Assembly: GCF_018780565.1 (NCBI RefSeq)
Contig: NZ_JADMJN010000003.1
Coordinates: 186,001 to 250,000 of the forward strand
Direction of reading: 5' to 3'
DNA length: 64,000 nucleotides
Origin: Rhodoferax sp.
Lineage (GTDB): Bacteria; Pseudomonadota; Gammaproteobacteria; Burkholderiales; Burkholderiaceae_C
The position numbers and the translations under genes were made by a program. Below are positions 37,784 to 47,782 of this stretch, in pieces. Each line of letters opens with the position of its first letter. The stretch's first letter is position 1. The notes under the pieces were generated by a model. That model saw only the letters and a list, made by a program, of their open reading frames with translations, did not search any database and was not told the origin of the DNA.

Positions 37784-37817
37784 AGCCCTGCTGTTTCACG
37801 ACGGCAGGGCTTTTTTT
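37784..37817 (+). terminator. Rho-independent terminator after porin
   Basis: AGCCCTGC (37784-37791), a 12-base loop, GCAGGGCT (37804-37811) and a run of seven T. This is a perfect eight-base stem 40 bases after the porin stop, so the porin is monocistronic. Confidence 0.92.
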
Positions 37818-37841
37818 GTATATGGATCTGTGGGTAGTTTG

Positions 37842-38630
37842 ATGATTTCCAGATTGGCGGGCTTCGTGCTTTTACTTCAATTGACGGCTTGTGCTGTTCA
37901 GTCGCCGGTACTTGAAAACGCGGTGCTGGAAGACACCGACAAGGTTCTGGGTATTTCCCAATGGCAACATATGGCGCTGCCGGGTAAGCGAGCCACCGAC
38001 TATGTGGCAACCCAAATGGATGGGCGGGACGTTCTGGCCGTGCATTCGGAGTCCTCCGCGAGCATGATGCGCCAAAAAATACGCGTGCTGCCGGACGATC
38101 TGGGTCAGGTTCAATTTTCCTGGAAGGTTCCGGAATTGATTGCGCAGGCGGATATGGCCTTGCGAAATGCCGATGATTCGCCGGTACGCATTGTGCTGGC
38201 TTTCGAAGGTGATCGATCCAGGTTCTCCGCCAAAAATGCGATGCTGTCAGAGCTGTCGAACCTCATGACAGGGGAGCCGCTGCCCTATGCCACCTTGATG
38301 TATGTATGGTGCAACACGCGCGCACCGGGTTCGGTCATCGTCAATCCCCGGACTGATCGCATTCGCAAACTGGTGGTCGAGTCTGGCGGCAAAAACCTGA
38401 ACCAGTGGCTGGACTATGAGCGCGACATTCGTGCCGATTACGAGCGTGTTTTTGGTGAACCCCCCGGGGCTCTGGTGGGGGTTGGCATCATGACGGATAC
38501 CGACAATACCCATACGGCCACGCGGGCCTGGTATGGCCAGCCCCGCTTGTCTTCCGGCAAGCGTATGACCAAAGACACGGCGGGCAAGGGGAAGAAAATT
38601 CCCCAAAGTGTTTTGGCAACGCTCAAATGA
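37842..38630 (+). CDS. DUF3047 lipoprotein
   Basis: A 262-residue protein with a lipoprotein signal (ISRLAGFVLLLQLTACA, lipobox LTAC, Cys about residue 17). The mature part matches DUF3047: ASMMRQKIRVLPDDLGQVQFSWKV, ALAFEGDRSRF-like VLAFEGDRSRF, YVWCNTRAPGSVIVNPRTDRI and the end DTDNTHTATRAWYG. It is probably periplasmic, membrane-anchored and beta-rich; no activity is known. ATG 37842 is preferred to the GTG at 37830 because it gives a normal signal length. It precedes the peptide-type importer operon by 11 bases. Confidence 0.8.
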   Translation: MISRLAGFVLLLQLTACAVQSPVLENAVLEDTDKVLGISQWQHMALPGKRATDYVATQMDGRDVLAVHSESSASMMRQKIRVLPDDLGQVQFSWKVPELIAQADMALRNADDSPVRIVLAFEGDRSRFSAKNAMLSELSNLMTGEPLPYATLMYVWCNTRAPGSVIVNPRTDRIRKLVVESGGKNLNQWLDYERDIRADYERVFGEPPGALVGVGIMTDTDNTHTATRAWYGQPRLSSGKRMTKDTAGKGKKIPQSVLATLK

Positions 38631-38641
38631 CACTTTGATTG

Positions 38642-39622
38642 ATGTTTGCATTCATTTTGCGTCGCCTGCTGCAGGCCATGGTTGTGATGGTGGTGGTGGC
38701 CTTCATCGCGTTCATGTTGTTTCAGTTTGTGGGCGATCCCGTGGTCTTTTTGCTGGGGCAGGACGCCCAGCCCGATCAGATTCGCCAACTGCGCGCCGAT
38801 CTGGGGCTGGATCAGCCCTTTTTCGTACAGTTCTGGCATTTTTTATGGAACGCAGCGCAGGGTGAATTTGGCTTGAGTTTGCGCCAGGGTGCCAAGGTGT
38901 CGCGTCTGATTGTCGAGCGCCTGCCGGCGACGCTGGAGTTGGCGCTGGTGGCTGCTGTGCTGGCGCTGGCGATTGGGGTGCCCATGGGGGTCTATGCTGC
39001 CTTGAAGCGTGGCAGCTTCCTGAGCCAGGTGTTCATGACCCTCTCCCTGCTGGGTGTGTCACTGCCCACATTCTTGATTGGCATCTTGCTGATCCTGGTT
39101 TTTTCCGTGGGCTTGGGCTGGTTCCCCAGCTTCGGGCGGGGTGACGTGGTGCAATACGGCGGCTGGAGCAGCGGCTTGCTCACGCTGGACGGCTGGCACC
39201 ACATCGTCATGCCCGCAGTGACTCTGGCGGTGTTCCAGCTCACCCTCATCATGCGCCTTGTGCGTGCGGAAATGCTGGAGGTCTTGCGCACCGATTACAT
39301 CCGCTTTGCCCGCGCTCGGGGCTTGAGCAATCGGGCCATTCATTTTGGACATGCCCTGCAAAACACGCTGGTGCCGGTGATCACCATCACGGGCCTGCAA
39401 TTGGGCCAGTTGATTGCGTTTGCCATCATCACCGAGACGGTTTTTCAGTGGCCCGGCATGGGTTTGTTGTTCATTCAGGCTGTGACCTTTGCCGATATTC
39501 CGGTGATGGCCGCCTACCTGTGCCTGATTGCGTTGATTTTTGTGGCCATCAATCTGGTGGTCGATCTGCTGTATTTCGTGGTGGATCCGCGCTTGCGCGT
39601 CAGTCAGGCGGGGGGGCACTGA
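38642..39622 (+). CDS. Peptide-type ABC importer permease (DppB-like)
   Basis: A 326-residue permease with six membrane segments. The N-terminus MFAFILRRLLQAMVVMVVVAF is typical, the EAA-like loop reads RTDYIRFARARGLSNRAIHFGHAL, and the last helix is followed by VVDLLYFVVDPRLRV. It forms the channel with the second permease at 42.5 kb. It starts at ATG 38642, not the TTG three bases earlier. The stop overlaps the M20 gene by one base (TGATG). Confidence 0.92.
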   Translation: MFAFILRRLLQAMVVMVVVAFIAFMLFQFVGDPVVFLLGQDAQPDQIRQLRADLGLDQPFFVQFWHFLWNAAQGEFGLSLRQGAKVSRLIVERLPATLELALVAAVLALAIGVPMGVYAALKRGSFLSQVFMTLSLLGVSLPTFLIGILLILVFSVGLGWFPSFGRGDVVQYGGWSSGLLTLDGWHHIVMPAVTLAVFQLTLIMRLVRAEMLEVLRTDYIRFARARGLSNRAIHFGHALQNTLVPVITITGLQLGQLIAFAIITETVFQWPGMGLLFIQAVTFADIPVMAAYLCLIALIFVAINLVVDLLYFVVDPRLRVSQAGGH

Positions 39623-40836
39623 TGCAGACTTCTAAATTTAACGTTCATGGGCGTGCGTTCGCCCACATTGCAGCGTTTCACCCCGAAATCATGGCGTTTC
39701 GGCGTGATCTTCACGCTCACCCGGAGCTCGGGTTTGAAGAGGTCTACACCTCGAAACGGGTGCAGGAGGCGCTCAAGGTTTGTGGTGTGGACGAAATTCA
39801 CACGGGCATTGGGAAAACGGGCGTCGTCGCCATCATTCGGGGCCGCGCCAACCAAAGCGGAAGAATGGTTGGCCTGCGTGCGGACATGGATGCACTGCCC
39901 ATGACCGAGAACAACGATTTCGCATGGAAATCCGCCAAGGCGGGCTTGATGCATGGCTGTGGTCATGACGGTCATACCGCGATGTTGGTGGGTGCGGCGC
40001 GTTACCTGGCCGAAACCCGCAACTTTGACGGCACAGCGGTGCTGATTTTTCAACCCGGCGAGGAGGGTTACGCGGGTGCCAAGGCCATGATCGACGATGG
40101 TCTGTTTGAGCGCTTCCCGGTGAATGCGGTGTTTGGCATGCACAACTGGCCGGCGATGCGACCTGGCACCATTGGCATCAATCCTGGCCCGATGATGGCG
40201 GCGGCGGACCGTGTGACGATCGAGATCACGGGCAAGGGCGGACATGGCGCCCACGCCTACCAGACCATCGACCCGGTGCTGGTGGCGGCGCACATCATTA
40301 CCGCAGTGCAAAGCATTGTTTCGCGCAATGTCAGGCCCCTGGACAGTGCCGTCATCAGCCTGTGCGCCATGAGGGCGGGCGAGCTTGGCGCCATGAGCGT
40401 GATACCGGATTCGGCCACGCTGGTGGGGACCGTGCGCAGCTTCAGCCCGCAGGTGCAGGCTTTGGTAGAGCGACGACTCAGCGAGATGTGCGAAGCCGTG
40501 GCGCAGGGCTTTGGCGCCGTGGCCACCGTGCGGTATGAGCGCATGTACCCGGCCACGATCAACACGGCCGCAGAAGCTCACCTGGCCGCAGATGTGGCGC
40601 AAAGCCTGGTGGGGCCGGAGCACGTGGTGCGTGACCTGGAACCCAGCATGGGTGCGGAAGATTTTTCTTTCATGTTGCAGGTCAAGCCCGGTGCCTATAT
40701 GCGCATTGGCCAGGGTGCAGAAAATGGCGTGGGCAGCTGCGTCCTGCACAATAGCCGGTATGACTTCAATGATGAAATATTGTCCCTGGGTTCTGCCTTG
40801 CACGCCAGCCTGGTCGAGCGCGCGATGCCGTTATAG
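39622..40836 (+). CDS. M20-family amidohydrolase (hippurate/IAA-amino-acid hydrolase type)
   Basis: A 404-residue metallo-amidohydrolase. Metal and catalytic motifs are all present: DLHAHPELGFEE, VGLRADMDALPM, MHGCGHDGHTAMLVGAARYL and FQPGEEGYAGAK, with a dimerization domain between. It hydrolyses N-acyl amino acids such as hippurate in the cytosol. It is embedded within the peptide-type importer operon between permease and binding protein, so the imported ligand is probably an N-acyl amino acid or short peptide that it cleaves. Confidence 0.93.
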   Translation: MQTSKFNVHGRAFAHIAAFHPEIMAFRRDLHAHPELGFEEVYTSKRVQEALKVCGVDEIHTGIGKTGVVAIIRGRANQSGRMVGLRADMDALPMTENNDFAWKSAKAGLMHGCGHDGHTAMLVGAARYLAETRNFDGTAVLIFQPGEEGYAGAKAMIDDGLFERFPVNAVFGMHNWPAMRPGTIGINPGPMMAAADRVTIEITGKGGHGAHAYQTIDPVLVAAHIITAVQSIVSRNVRPLDSAVISLCAMRAGELGAMSVIPDSATLVGTVRSFSPQVQALVERRLSEMCEAVAQGFGAVATVRYERMYPATINTAAEAHLAADVAQSLVGPEHVVRDLEPSMGAEDFSFMLQVKPGAYMRIGQGAENGVGSCVLHNSRYDFNDEILSLGSALHASLVERAMPL

Positions 40837-40875
40837 ATGAGTTGCTGTTTGTTTGGTTTTCCAATGGAGATAAAT

Positions 40876-42459
40876 ATGAAATTCAAGAAAAATTGGGCTC
40901 CAGCCCTGGTGGTTTCTTCGTTCGCAGCTATGAGTTTCGTAGCGTCTGCCGTCACCCTGAAGGTGGCCAACCAGGGCGATGCGCTGGCCATGGACCCTCA
41001 CTCGCTCAACGAATCCTTGCAACTCTCGGTCGTGGGCAATGTCTATGAGCCGTTGGTAACCCGTGATCGGGATTACAAACTTACACCGGGTCTGGCCACT
41101 GACTGGAAGCAGACTGCGCCTACGGTGTGGCGTTTTAATTTGCGTAAAGGGGTTGTTTTTCATGATGGCACGCCTTTCACCGCAGACGATGTGATCTTCA
41201 GTTATGAACGCGCCAAGGGCGAAGGTTCTGACATGAAGACCTATGTGGGCCAGATCAAGGAGATCAAGAAAATCAATGACCATGCGGTCGACTTCATTCT
41301 GGGCGCACCGTTTCCGATCTTGCCCGAGTTGTTCACGCAATGGATGATGATGAGCAAGAAGTGGTGCGAAACCAATCAGGCCATGAAACCGGTGGATCGT
41401 CGCAAAGGTATCGAGAATGCGGCCTCCTTCCGTGCCAATGGCACGGGTCCTTTCCGTTTGCGTGAACGCCAGCCGGGCGTGCGCTCCATTTTCTCGCGCA
41501 ATGGCGCCTATTGGGGCAAGGTGGAGGGCAATGTGGATGAAGTCATCTTTACCCCCATTGGCAACGATGCCACGCGGGTGGCTGCCCTTTTGTCGGGTGA
41601 AATTGACGTCATGGAGCCGGTGCCCGTGCAAGACGTTGCGCGCCTGCAGGGCAACGCCAAGATCAAGGTCATGCAAGGGCCTGAATTGCGTGTCATCTTT
41701 CTGGGAATGGACCAAAAACGCGATGAGCTCCTGTTCTCCAATGTGAAGGGCAAGAACCCGTTCAAGGACAAGCGTGTTCGTCAGGCTTTTTACCAGGCCA
41801 TCGATATTGAGGGTATCAAGAAGACTGTGATGCGTGGTGCGGCAACCCCAGCGGCCTTGATGTTCCCGCCCCAGGTGAACGGCTATGCCCCGGATCTGGG
41901 CAAGCGCCTGCCATTTGATGTGGAGGCTGCCAAAAAATTGATGGCCGAGGCGGGCTACCCGGCGGGCTTTGAGGTCAAGATGAATTGCCCCAATGATCGC
42001 TACGTGAACGACGGTGAAATTTGCCAGGCGGTGGCGGCCAACCTGTCCAGGATCGGCGTCAAGATCAACCTTGAGGCAGAAACCAAGGGCACTTACTTCC
42101 CCAAAATCCTCAGCCGCAATACCAGTTTCTACATGCTGGGTTGGACATCCAGCACGGTGGATGCGCACAACGTCATGTATTCCATCATGTCATCACCGGG
42201 TGAGGGCGGGCGTGGCCAGTTCAACCTGGGGAGCTACAGCAATGCTCGAGTTGACGAACTGACTCTGAAAATTGCTTCCGAGACGGATTTGAAAAAGCGC
42301 AACGAGATGATTCATGAAGCGCTGAAAATTCATCAGGACGAAGTGGGGCACCTGCCGTTGCATCAGCAGGCGCTGAACTGGGGCGTCAAGAAAAGCGTTG
42401 AACTGGTGCAATGGCCGGACAACGGCATGTACTGGCGATATGCCAAGGTTGCTCCCTGA
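40876..42459 (+). CDS. Peptide-type ABC importer binding protein (SBP_bac_5)
   Basis: A 527-residue periplasmic receptor. Signal peptide: MKFKKNWAPALVVSSFAAMSFVASA, cleaved about residue 25. The mature protein has the family start VTLKVANQGDALAMDPH, WRFNLRKGVVFHDGTPFTADDVIFSYER and a closing segment LPLHQQALNWGVKKSVE. GGAG stands six bases before ATG 40876; an ATG 39 bases earlier lacks that support. It gives the importer its specificity, here unknown but probably acyl amino acids or peptides given the M20 enzyme next to it. Confidence 0.93.
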   Translation: MKFKKNWAPALVVSSFAAMSFVASAVTLKVANQGDALAMDPHSLNESLQLSVVGNVYEPLVTRDRDYKLTPGLATDWKQTAPTVWRFNLRKGVVFHDGTPFTADDVIFSYERAKGEGSDMKTYVGQIKEIKKINDHAVDFILGAPFPILPELFTQWMMMSKKWCETNQAMKPVDRRKGIENAASFRANGTGPFRLRERQPGVRSIFSRNGAYWGKVEGNVDEVIFTPIGNDATRVAALLSGEIDVMEPVPVQDVARLQGNAKIKVMQGPELRVIFLGMDQKRDELLFSNVKGKNPFKDKRVRQAFYQAIDIEGIKKTVMRGAATPAALMFPPQVNGYAPDLGKRLPFDVEAAKKLMAEAGYPAGFEVKMNCPNDRYVNDGEICQAVAANLSRIGVKINLEAETKGTYFPKILSRNTSFYMLGWTSSTVDAHNVMYSIMSSPGEGGRGQFNLGSYSNARVDELTLKIASETDLKKRNEMIHEALKIHQDEVGHLPLHQQALNWGVKKSVELVQWPDNGMYWRYAKVAP

Positions 42460-42478
42460 GCGCTGACCTGCCTAGCGG

Positions 42479-43390
42479 ATGAGAGTATGGTTTGCCCGTG
42501 TGGCCGATAGTGATGTGGGCCACAGCTTTCGCAGTTCGCCCGTGGCGATGGCCGCAGCAGCTGTGGCGCTTCTGTGCATTTTCTGTTCCGTGTTCGCCAA
42601 TCTGGTGGCGCCGCACAATCCGTTTGACCTGAGCACGCTGGAGCTGAGTGAAGCCCGTTTGCCGCCCGCCTGGGATGCCCTGGGCAGTATGAAGTACCTG
42701 CTGGGCACCGATGATCAGGGACGGGATATTCTTTCGGCCCTGATGTTTGGCGCCCGCATCTCGCTGATCGTCGGTTTCGCATCGGTGGTCTTGTCGGTTC
42801 TCATGGGCGTCACGCTGGGCTTGCTGGCAGGTTTTCTGGGTGGCTGGATGGATGCGATGTTGATGCGCTTGTGCGACGTCATGCTGTCCTTTCCGCCGAT
42901 CCTGGTGGCCTTGCTGATCGCGGGCGTGGGTCGGGCGCTGTTTCCCAATGCGCAGGATGGGCTGGCCCTGGTGGTCCTGATTGTTTCCATCACATTGACG
43001 GGCTGGGTCCAGTACGCACGCACGGTGCGGGGCTCCACGCTGGTTGAGCGCAACAAGGAATACGTGCAGGCGGCCCGGGTGACCGGCGTGTCGGGCCTGC
43101 GCATCATGCGCCGCCATGTGCTGCCCAATGTGTTGGGGCCGGTGCTGGTACTGGCGACGATTCAGGTGGCCACGGCCATCATCACCGAGGCCACGCTGTC
43201 GTTCCTGGGTGTGGGGGCGCCGCCCACATCGCCCTCGCTGGGCACCTTGATTCGTGTCGGGAACGATTACCTTTTTTCGGGGGAATGGTGGATCACGGTT
43301 TTTCCTGGCCTGATGCTGGTCACCATTTCACTGAGCGTGAACTTGCTGGGCGACTGGTTGCGGGATGCTTTGAATCCACGCTTGCGCTGA
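42479..43390 (+). CDS. Peptide-type ABC importer permease (DppC-like)
   Basis: A 303-residue permease with an N-terminal OppC_N segment (SPVAMAAAAVALLCIFCSVFANLVAP), the conserved LLGTDDQGRDILSALMFGARISL, the EAA-like loop NKEYVQAARVTGVSGLRIMRRHVLPN and the end LGDWLRDALNPRLR. It pairs with the DppB-like permease. The gap to the first ATPase is two bases. Confidence 0.93.
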   Translation: MRVWFARVADSDVGHSFRSSPVAMAAAAVALLCIFCSVFANLVAPHNPFDLSTLELSEARLPPAWDALGSMKYLLGTDDQGRDILSALMFGARISLIVGFASVVLSVLMGVTLGLLAGFLGGWMDAMLMRLCDVMLSFPPILVALLIAGVGRALFPNAQDGLALVVLIVSITLTGWVQYARTVRGSTLVERNKEYVQAARVTGVSGLRIMRRHVLPNVLGPVLVLATIQVATAIITEATLSFLGVGAPPTSPSLGTLIRVGNDYLFSGEWWITVFPGLMLVTISLSVNLLGDWLRDALNPRLR

Positions 43391-43392
43391 AG

Positions 43393-44361
43393 ATGAAACT
43401 TTTAGAAGTCAAAAACCTGGTGGTCGAGTTTCCCAACCGCCGCGGTACGCTGCGGGCGCTGGACGATATTTCGTTTGACATTGCACCGGGTGAAATTCTG
43501 GGTGTGGTGGGTGAGTCAGGGGCCGGCAAGTCGATCACAGGCGCCTCCATCATCGGTCTGCTGGAGCCGCCCGGACGCATCGCCAGTGGTCAGATATGGC
43601 TTGAAGGCGAACGCATCGACTCGCTCGGCATTGAACAGATGCGCCATATCCGGGGCAAGCGCATCGGCGCCATTTTTCAGGACCCGTTGACCTCGCTCAA
43701 TCCGTTGTACACGATTGGTCGCCAGTTGGTCGAGACGATCCGCGCACATCTTCCGGTCAGTGAAAAGGAGGCACGCGAGCGTGCAGTGGCCTTGCTCAAC
43801 GACACGGGCATTCCGGCCGCCGCGCAGCGCATGGACCATTACCCGCACCAGTTTTCCGGTGGCATGCGCCAGCGCGTGGTGATTGCCCTGGCGCTGGCGG
43901 CCGAGCCGAAGTTGATCGTGGCGGACGAGCCCACCACTGCGCTGGATGTGTCGATACAGGCGCAAATCATCTCGCTGCTGAAAACGATTTGCAAGCAGCG
44001 CGGTGCGGCCGTGATGCTGATCACGCACGACATGGGCGTGATCAGTGAAACCTGTGACCGCGTGGCGGTGATGTATGCCGGGCGCATAGCGGAAATCGGA
44101 CCGGTGCATGAGGTGATCAACCATCCAGCCCATCCCTACACAGCGGGTTTGATGGCGGCCATACCCGATATCACCCAGGACCGCGAACGTCTGAACCAGA
44201 TCGATGGCGCCATGCCGCGCCTGAACGCCATTCCTGCAGGCTGTGCCTACAACCCGCGCTGCCCGCAAGCCTTTGGCAAATGCAGGAGCGAGCGGCCTGA
44301 CCTGATGAGCGCAGGCGTGACGCGAGCGGCGTGCTGGCTGCATGAAGGGGCGGCTGCATGA
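43393..44361 (+). CDS. Peptide-type ABC importer ATPase (DppD-like)
   Basis: A 322-residue ATPase: Walker [13 protein letters not shown], signature [15 protein letters not shown], Walker [15 protein letters not shown] and the C-terminal oligopeptide-transporter domain with the Cys cluster [22 protein letters not shown] 43393 gives the standard N-terminus [13 protein letters not shown]; a longer start at 43285 would lie in the permease gene. It overlaps the next ATPase gene by four bases (ATGA). Confidence 0.93.
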   Translation: MKLLEVKNLVVEFPNRRGTLRALDDISFDIAPGEILGVVGESGAGKSITGASIIGLLEPPGRIASGQIWLEGERIDSLGIEQMRHIRGKRIGAIFQDPLTSLNPLYTIGRQLVETIRAHLPVSEKEARERAVALLNDTGIPAAAQRMDHYPHQFSGGMRQRVVIALALAAEPKLIVADEPTTALDVSIQAQIISLLKTICKQRGAAVMLITHDMGVISETCDRVAVMYAGRIAEIGPVHEVINHPAHPYTAGLMAAIPDITQDRERLNQIDGAMPRLNAIPAGCAYNPRCPQAFGKCRSERPDLMSAGVTRAACWLHEGAAA

Positions 44362-45365
44362 CGGCCCCGCGCAGCCCGGCGCTGGTCCAGGCCAATGATC
44401 TGGCGATGACGTTTGATGTGTCGGCGCCCTGGCTCAATCGCGTGATCGAGCGCAAACCCCGGACGCTGCTGCATGCGGTGGATGGGGTGAGTTTTGAGAT
44501 TGAAAAAGGCAAGACGCTCGCGCTGGTGGGTGAGTCCGGTTGTGGCAAGAGCACCGTGGCCCGCTTGCTGGTGGGTTTGTATGAGCCCACGCGCGGCACG
44601 CTGCAGTTTGACGGTCTGGATGCGCATGCCGTCTTCAAGACCCCGGATGGCCTGAAGTTGCGCAGCCGCATCCAGATGATTTTTCAGGACCCGTATGCGT
44701 CGCTGAATCCGCGCTGGATTGTGGAAGATATCGTGGGCGAGCCATTGATCGAACACGGCATGGTGACCGACCCGGCTGAGTTGAAGGCGCGGGTGGGTGA
44801 ATTGCTTACCTCCGTTGGGCTCAGTGCGCTGGACATGGTGAAGTATCCGCATCAATTTTCAGGCGGTCAGCGTCAGCGTATCTCGATTGCCCGTGCACTG
44901 GCCACGAATCCCGAATTTCTGGTGTGTGACGAGCCAACCTCGGCACTGGATGTGAGCGTCCAGGCGCAGGTGCTCAACATCATGAAGGACCTGCAACGCA
45001 GGCTGGGGCTGACCTACCTGTTCATTTCACACAATCTGGCCGTGGTGCGTCATGTGAGTGATCAGGTTGGCGTGATGTACCTCGGTCGGTTGGTGGAATT
45101 GGCGGACAAGCAGGACCTTTTTGCCAACCCGCGCCATCCCTACACGCGCATGCTGCTGGACGCCATCCCCAAGATGCGCGACACCGGGCGGGCTCGTACG
45201 CCGGTGCAGGGCGAGGTTCCCAACCCCTTGAGCCCACCCACGGGCTGCGCCTTCAATCCGCGTTGTCCGCATGCGAATGAACGTTGCCGGACCGAGCGGC
45301 CGCAGTTGCTGACGATCCACGGCGTGAAGATCGCCTGCCATGCCGTCGAAGAGGGACGCCTTTGA
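44358..45365 (+). CDS. Peptide-type ABC importer ATPase (DppF-like)
   Basis: A 335-residue ATPase: Walker [17 protein letters not shown], signature [15 protein letters not shown], Walker [16 protein letters not shown] and the C-terminal Cys cluster [19 protein letters not shown]. It is the last gene of the importer operon. Its stop is one base from the convergent hexR stop, so no terminator separates them. Confidence 0.93.
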   Translation: MTAPRSPALVQANDLAMTFDVSAPWLNRVIERKPRTLLHAVDGVSFEIEKGKTLALVGESGCGKSTVARLLVGLYEPTRGTLQFDGLDAHAVFKTPDGLKLRSRIQMIFQDPYASLNPRWIVEDIVGEPLIEHGMVTDPAELKARVGELLTSVGLSALDMVKYPHQFSGGQRQRISIARALATNPEFLVCDEPTSALDVSVQAQVLNIMKDLQRRLGLTYLFISHNLAVVRHVSDQVGVMYLGRLVELADKQDLFANPRHPYTRMLLDAIPKMRDTGRARTPVQGEVPNPLSPPTGCAFNPRCPHANERCRTERPQLLTIHGVKIACHAVEEGRL

Positions 45366-45366
45366 T

Positions 45367-46215
45367 TCAGGCGTAGCGCTTGCTGCGCAGATTGTTTTTC
45401 ATTTCCCGCAGCAGGGGTTGCAGTGTGTCGCCACCAATGCGCAGCGCCACACACGTGGCGAGTATGTCAATGATCATCAAATGCAGCAGCCGCGACACCA
45501 TGGGGCTGTAGCGGTCAAAACCTTCCGGGTGATCAGCGGCCAGGTGGATGTGGCCAGCCGCCGCCAGTGGCGAACCGCTGGCCGTGATGACGATGGTGGT
45601 GGCGCCGTTTTTCCGTGCAATGTCGCAGGCGTCCATCAGGTCCCGGGTACGGCCTGAGTTGGAGATGACAACAACGCAGTCGCCCGGCCCCAACAGCGAG
45701 GCACTCATGACCTGCATGTGGCCATCGCTGTAGGCAATAGTGTGCATGCCAAGGCGGAAGAACTTGTGCTGCGCATCCTGGGCCACCACGCCGGAATTGC
45801 CGACGCCAAAAAATTCGACGCGTCTGCCAGCTTTGCATGCGTTGACCAAGGCGGTCACGGCTTTCTCAATCGCGGCGGTACTGGCGTCATTGCGGTATTT
45901 CAGGAATGCGGCCACGGTGTTGTCGATGACCTTGACCGTGATATCGCTGATTTTGTCGTCGGCATCAACGCTGCGGTGAATGAAGGGTACGCCTTCGCTC
46001 ACGCTGCCAGCGAGCTTGCGCTTGAAATCGGCCAGGCCGTTGTAGCCAACGCTGCGGCAAAAACGCACCACGGTCGGCTTGCTCACATGGGCTCGATCGG
46101 CCAACTCGGTAATGGGTTGGCTGGCAAAGCTGCGCGGGTCGCTCAGTACAAGTTTGGCGACACGCTGTTCCGCAGGCGCCAGGGACGGCAGTGACGCTTT
46201 GATTCGATCAAGCAT
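45367..46215 (-). CDS. hexR: RpiR-family regulator of central carbon genes
   Basis: A 282-residue regulator with an N-terminal RpiR helix-turn-helix (LAPAEQRVAKLVL, then HVSKPTVVRFCRSVGYNGLADF) and a C-terminal SIS sugar-phosphate domain (EFFGVGNSGVVAQD, CVVVISNSGRTRDLMDA). It probably senses KDPG or another sugar phosphate. It lies five bases downstream of zwf on the same strand, the classic HexR partner. ATG 46215 is preferred to 46242, which would overlap zwf. The divergent region at 47.7 kb holds a plausible HexR site. Confidence 0.88.
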   Translation of the reverse strand: MLDRIKASLPSLAPAEQRVAKLVLSDPRSFASQPITELADRAHVSKPTVVRFCRSVGYNGLADFKRKLAGSVSEGVPFIHRSVDADDKISDITVKVIDNTVAAFLKYRNDASTAAIEKAVTALVNACKAGRRVEFFGVGNSGVVAQDAQHKFFRLGMHTIAYSDGHMQVMSASLLGPGDCVVVISNSGRTRDLMDACDIARKNGATTIVITASGSPLAAAGHIHLAADHPEGFDRYSPMVSRLLHLMIIDILATCVALRIGGDTLQPLLREMKNNLRSKRYA

Positions 46216-46220
46216 GATGG

Positions 46221-47675
46221 TTAACTCTCTTCGCTCCAGCAAAACCCGTCGCGCGCGATCATGGCGCTCGACGCGCTGGGGCCCCAGGTTCCGCCGGCGT
46301 ACAGACGCGGCCCCTGCATGTCGTTTTTCCAGTGCTCCAGTATGGGCTCGACCCAGCGCCAGGCTTCCTCCTGCTCATCGCTGCGCACAAAGAGGTTGAG
46401 GCGGCCATCGATGACGTCCAATAGCAGGCGTTCGTAGGCGCCCACGCGCTCCGTGCCAAAGCGTTTGTCAAAGTCAAGATCCAGCTGCACTGGCGCCAAT
46501 GTTTGTGAATTGCGGCGGTTGTCCTGCCCCTGCGCCAGCAGGTGCAACTCCAGCCCGTCCTTGGGTTGCAGGTTGATGACCAGTCGATTGGCCACGCCGA
46601 TTTGAGAGTTGAAGATGGCGTGCGGCGTGGGCCGGAAGTTCACCACGATGCGCGCATCGCGCCCCGCCAGGCGCTTGCCCGTGCGGATGTAGAAAGGCAC
46701 ACCGGCCCAGCGCCAGTTGGAGATTTCAGTGCGCAGGGCGACAAATGTTTCGGTGTGGCTTTGCGGGTTGACGCCGGTTTCTTCGCGGTACGCGATGACC
46801 GGCGCGCCGGCAACCGTACCCGCGCCATATTGGCCGCGAATCACGTCTTGCGCCAGCGCTTCTGCGGTCCAGGGCTTGAGCGAGCGCAAGACCTTCAGTT
46901 TTTCATCACGGATGGCATCGGCATGCGAATTGATGGGCGGCTCCATGCCAATGGCGCACAGCAGTTGCAGGGCATGGTTTTGCACCATGTCGCGCAGGGC
47001 GCCGGTGGTTTCATAAAACGCGCCACGTTGCTCGACGCCGAGTTCTTCCGCGATGGTGATCTGGATATTGGCAATGTGCTCACGCCGCCAAAGGGGCTCA
47101 AACAGGGCGTTGCCAAAACGCAGGGCAAACAGATTCTGAACAGCGGGTTTGCCCAGGTAATGGTCGATGCGAAAGACCTGCCTTTCACCCAAAACCCGAC
47201 GCACCGTTTCATTGATGGCGCGGTTGGAGGCCAGGTCGTGGCCCAGCGGTTTTTCCAGCACCACACGGGTCTGGGGGGTGTTCAGGCCGGCGGCCGCGAG
47301 TTGCTCGCACACGGTGGTGAACAGGCTTGGCGCTGTGGCCACATACATGACAACGGTGTCGGCCTTGCGCCGGGCCAGGGTGGCGGTCAGTCTCGCGTAG
47401 TCAGCCGGCTTGGACAGGTCCATGCGCACAAACTCCAGCAAGTCTGCGAAGCGGGTGAACTCGTCCTGGCTGGGTCGCTTGGCCAATTCAACCTGGTCAA
47501 AGCGCGAGCGGATCAGATTTCGATACTGCTCGTCGCTCATGTCGTCGCGGCCGACGCCAATAATGCGTCCACCTGCGGGCAAAGTGCCATGGCGAAAGGC
47601 CTGGAATAGCGCTGGCATGAGTTTTCTCCAAGCCAGGTCACCGGTTCCACCAAACAATACGAGATCGAAGCTCAT
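46221..47675 (-). CDS. zwf: Glucose-6-phosphate 1-dehydrogenase
   Basis: A 484-residue enzyme oxidizing glucose-6-phosphate to 6-phosphogluconolactone with NAD(P)+. The nucleotide-binding motif is LVLFGGTGDLAWRKLMPAL at the N-terminus, and the substrate site is RIDHYLGKPAVQN with catalytic His. It begins the zwf-hexR unit and diverges from tal-pgi, giving a pentose phosphate / Entner-Doudoroff entry cluster. A repeated GTTAC lies in the first 15 bases upstream of its start. Confidence 0.97.
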   Translation of the reverse strand: MSFDLVLFGGTGDLAWRKLMPALFQAFRHGTLPAGGRIIGVGRDDMSDEQYRNLIRSRFDQVELAKRPSQDEFTRFADLLEFVRMDLSKPADYARLTATLARRKADTVVMYVATAPSLFTTVCEQLAAAGLNTPQTRVVLEKPLGHDLASNRAINETVRRVLGERQVFRIDHYLGKPAVQNLFALRFGNALFEPLWRREHIANIQITIAEELGVEQRGAFYETTGALRDMVQNHALQLLCAIGMEPPINSHADAIRDEKLKVLRSLKPWTAEALAQDVIRGQYGAGTVAGAPVIAYREETGVNPQSHTETFVALRTEISNWRWAGVPFYIRTGKRLAGRDARIVVNFRPTPHAIFNSQIGVANRLVINLQPKDGLELHLLAQGQDNRRNSQTLAPVQLDLDFDKRFGTERVGAYERLLLDVIDGRLNLFVRSDEQEEAWRWVEPILEHWKNDMQGPRLYAGGTWGPSASSAMIARDGFCWSEES

Positions 47676-47676
47676 G

Positions 47677-47722
47677 GTTACTAGTTACATGAAAAATGAC
47701 GTTGTACTGTAACTTTGTTTCA
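47677..47722. promoter_or_regulatory. Candidate HexR operator between zwf and tal
   Basis: TGTAAC-TTT-GTTTCA (47708-47722) resembles the HexR-type palindrome TGTAAT-N3-ATTACA known from Shewanella. GTTACA (47684-47689) and TGTAAC (47708-47713) also form an inverted pair, and GTTAC recurs at 47677. The 107-base divergent region would let one regulator control both sides. Confidence 0.5.
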
Positions 47723-47782
47723 TCGATAATTCAACGACTATTCAGAAAATTTCTTGCAAGCTTGACCTTTCGCCACCACTTT

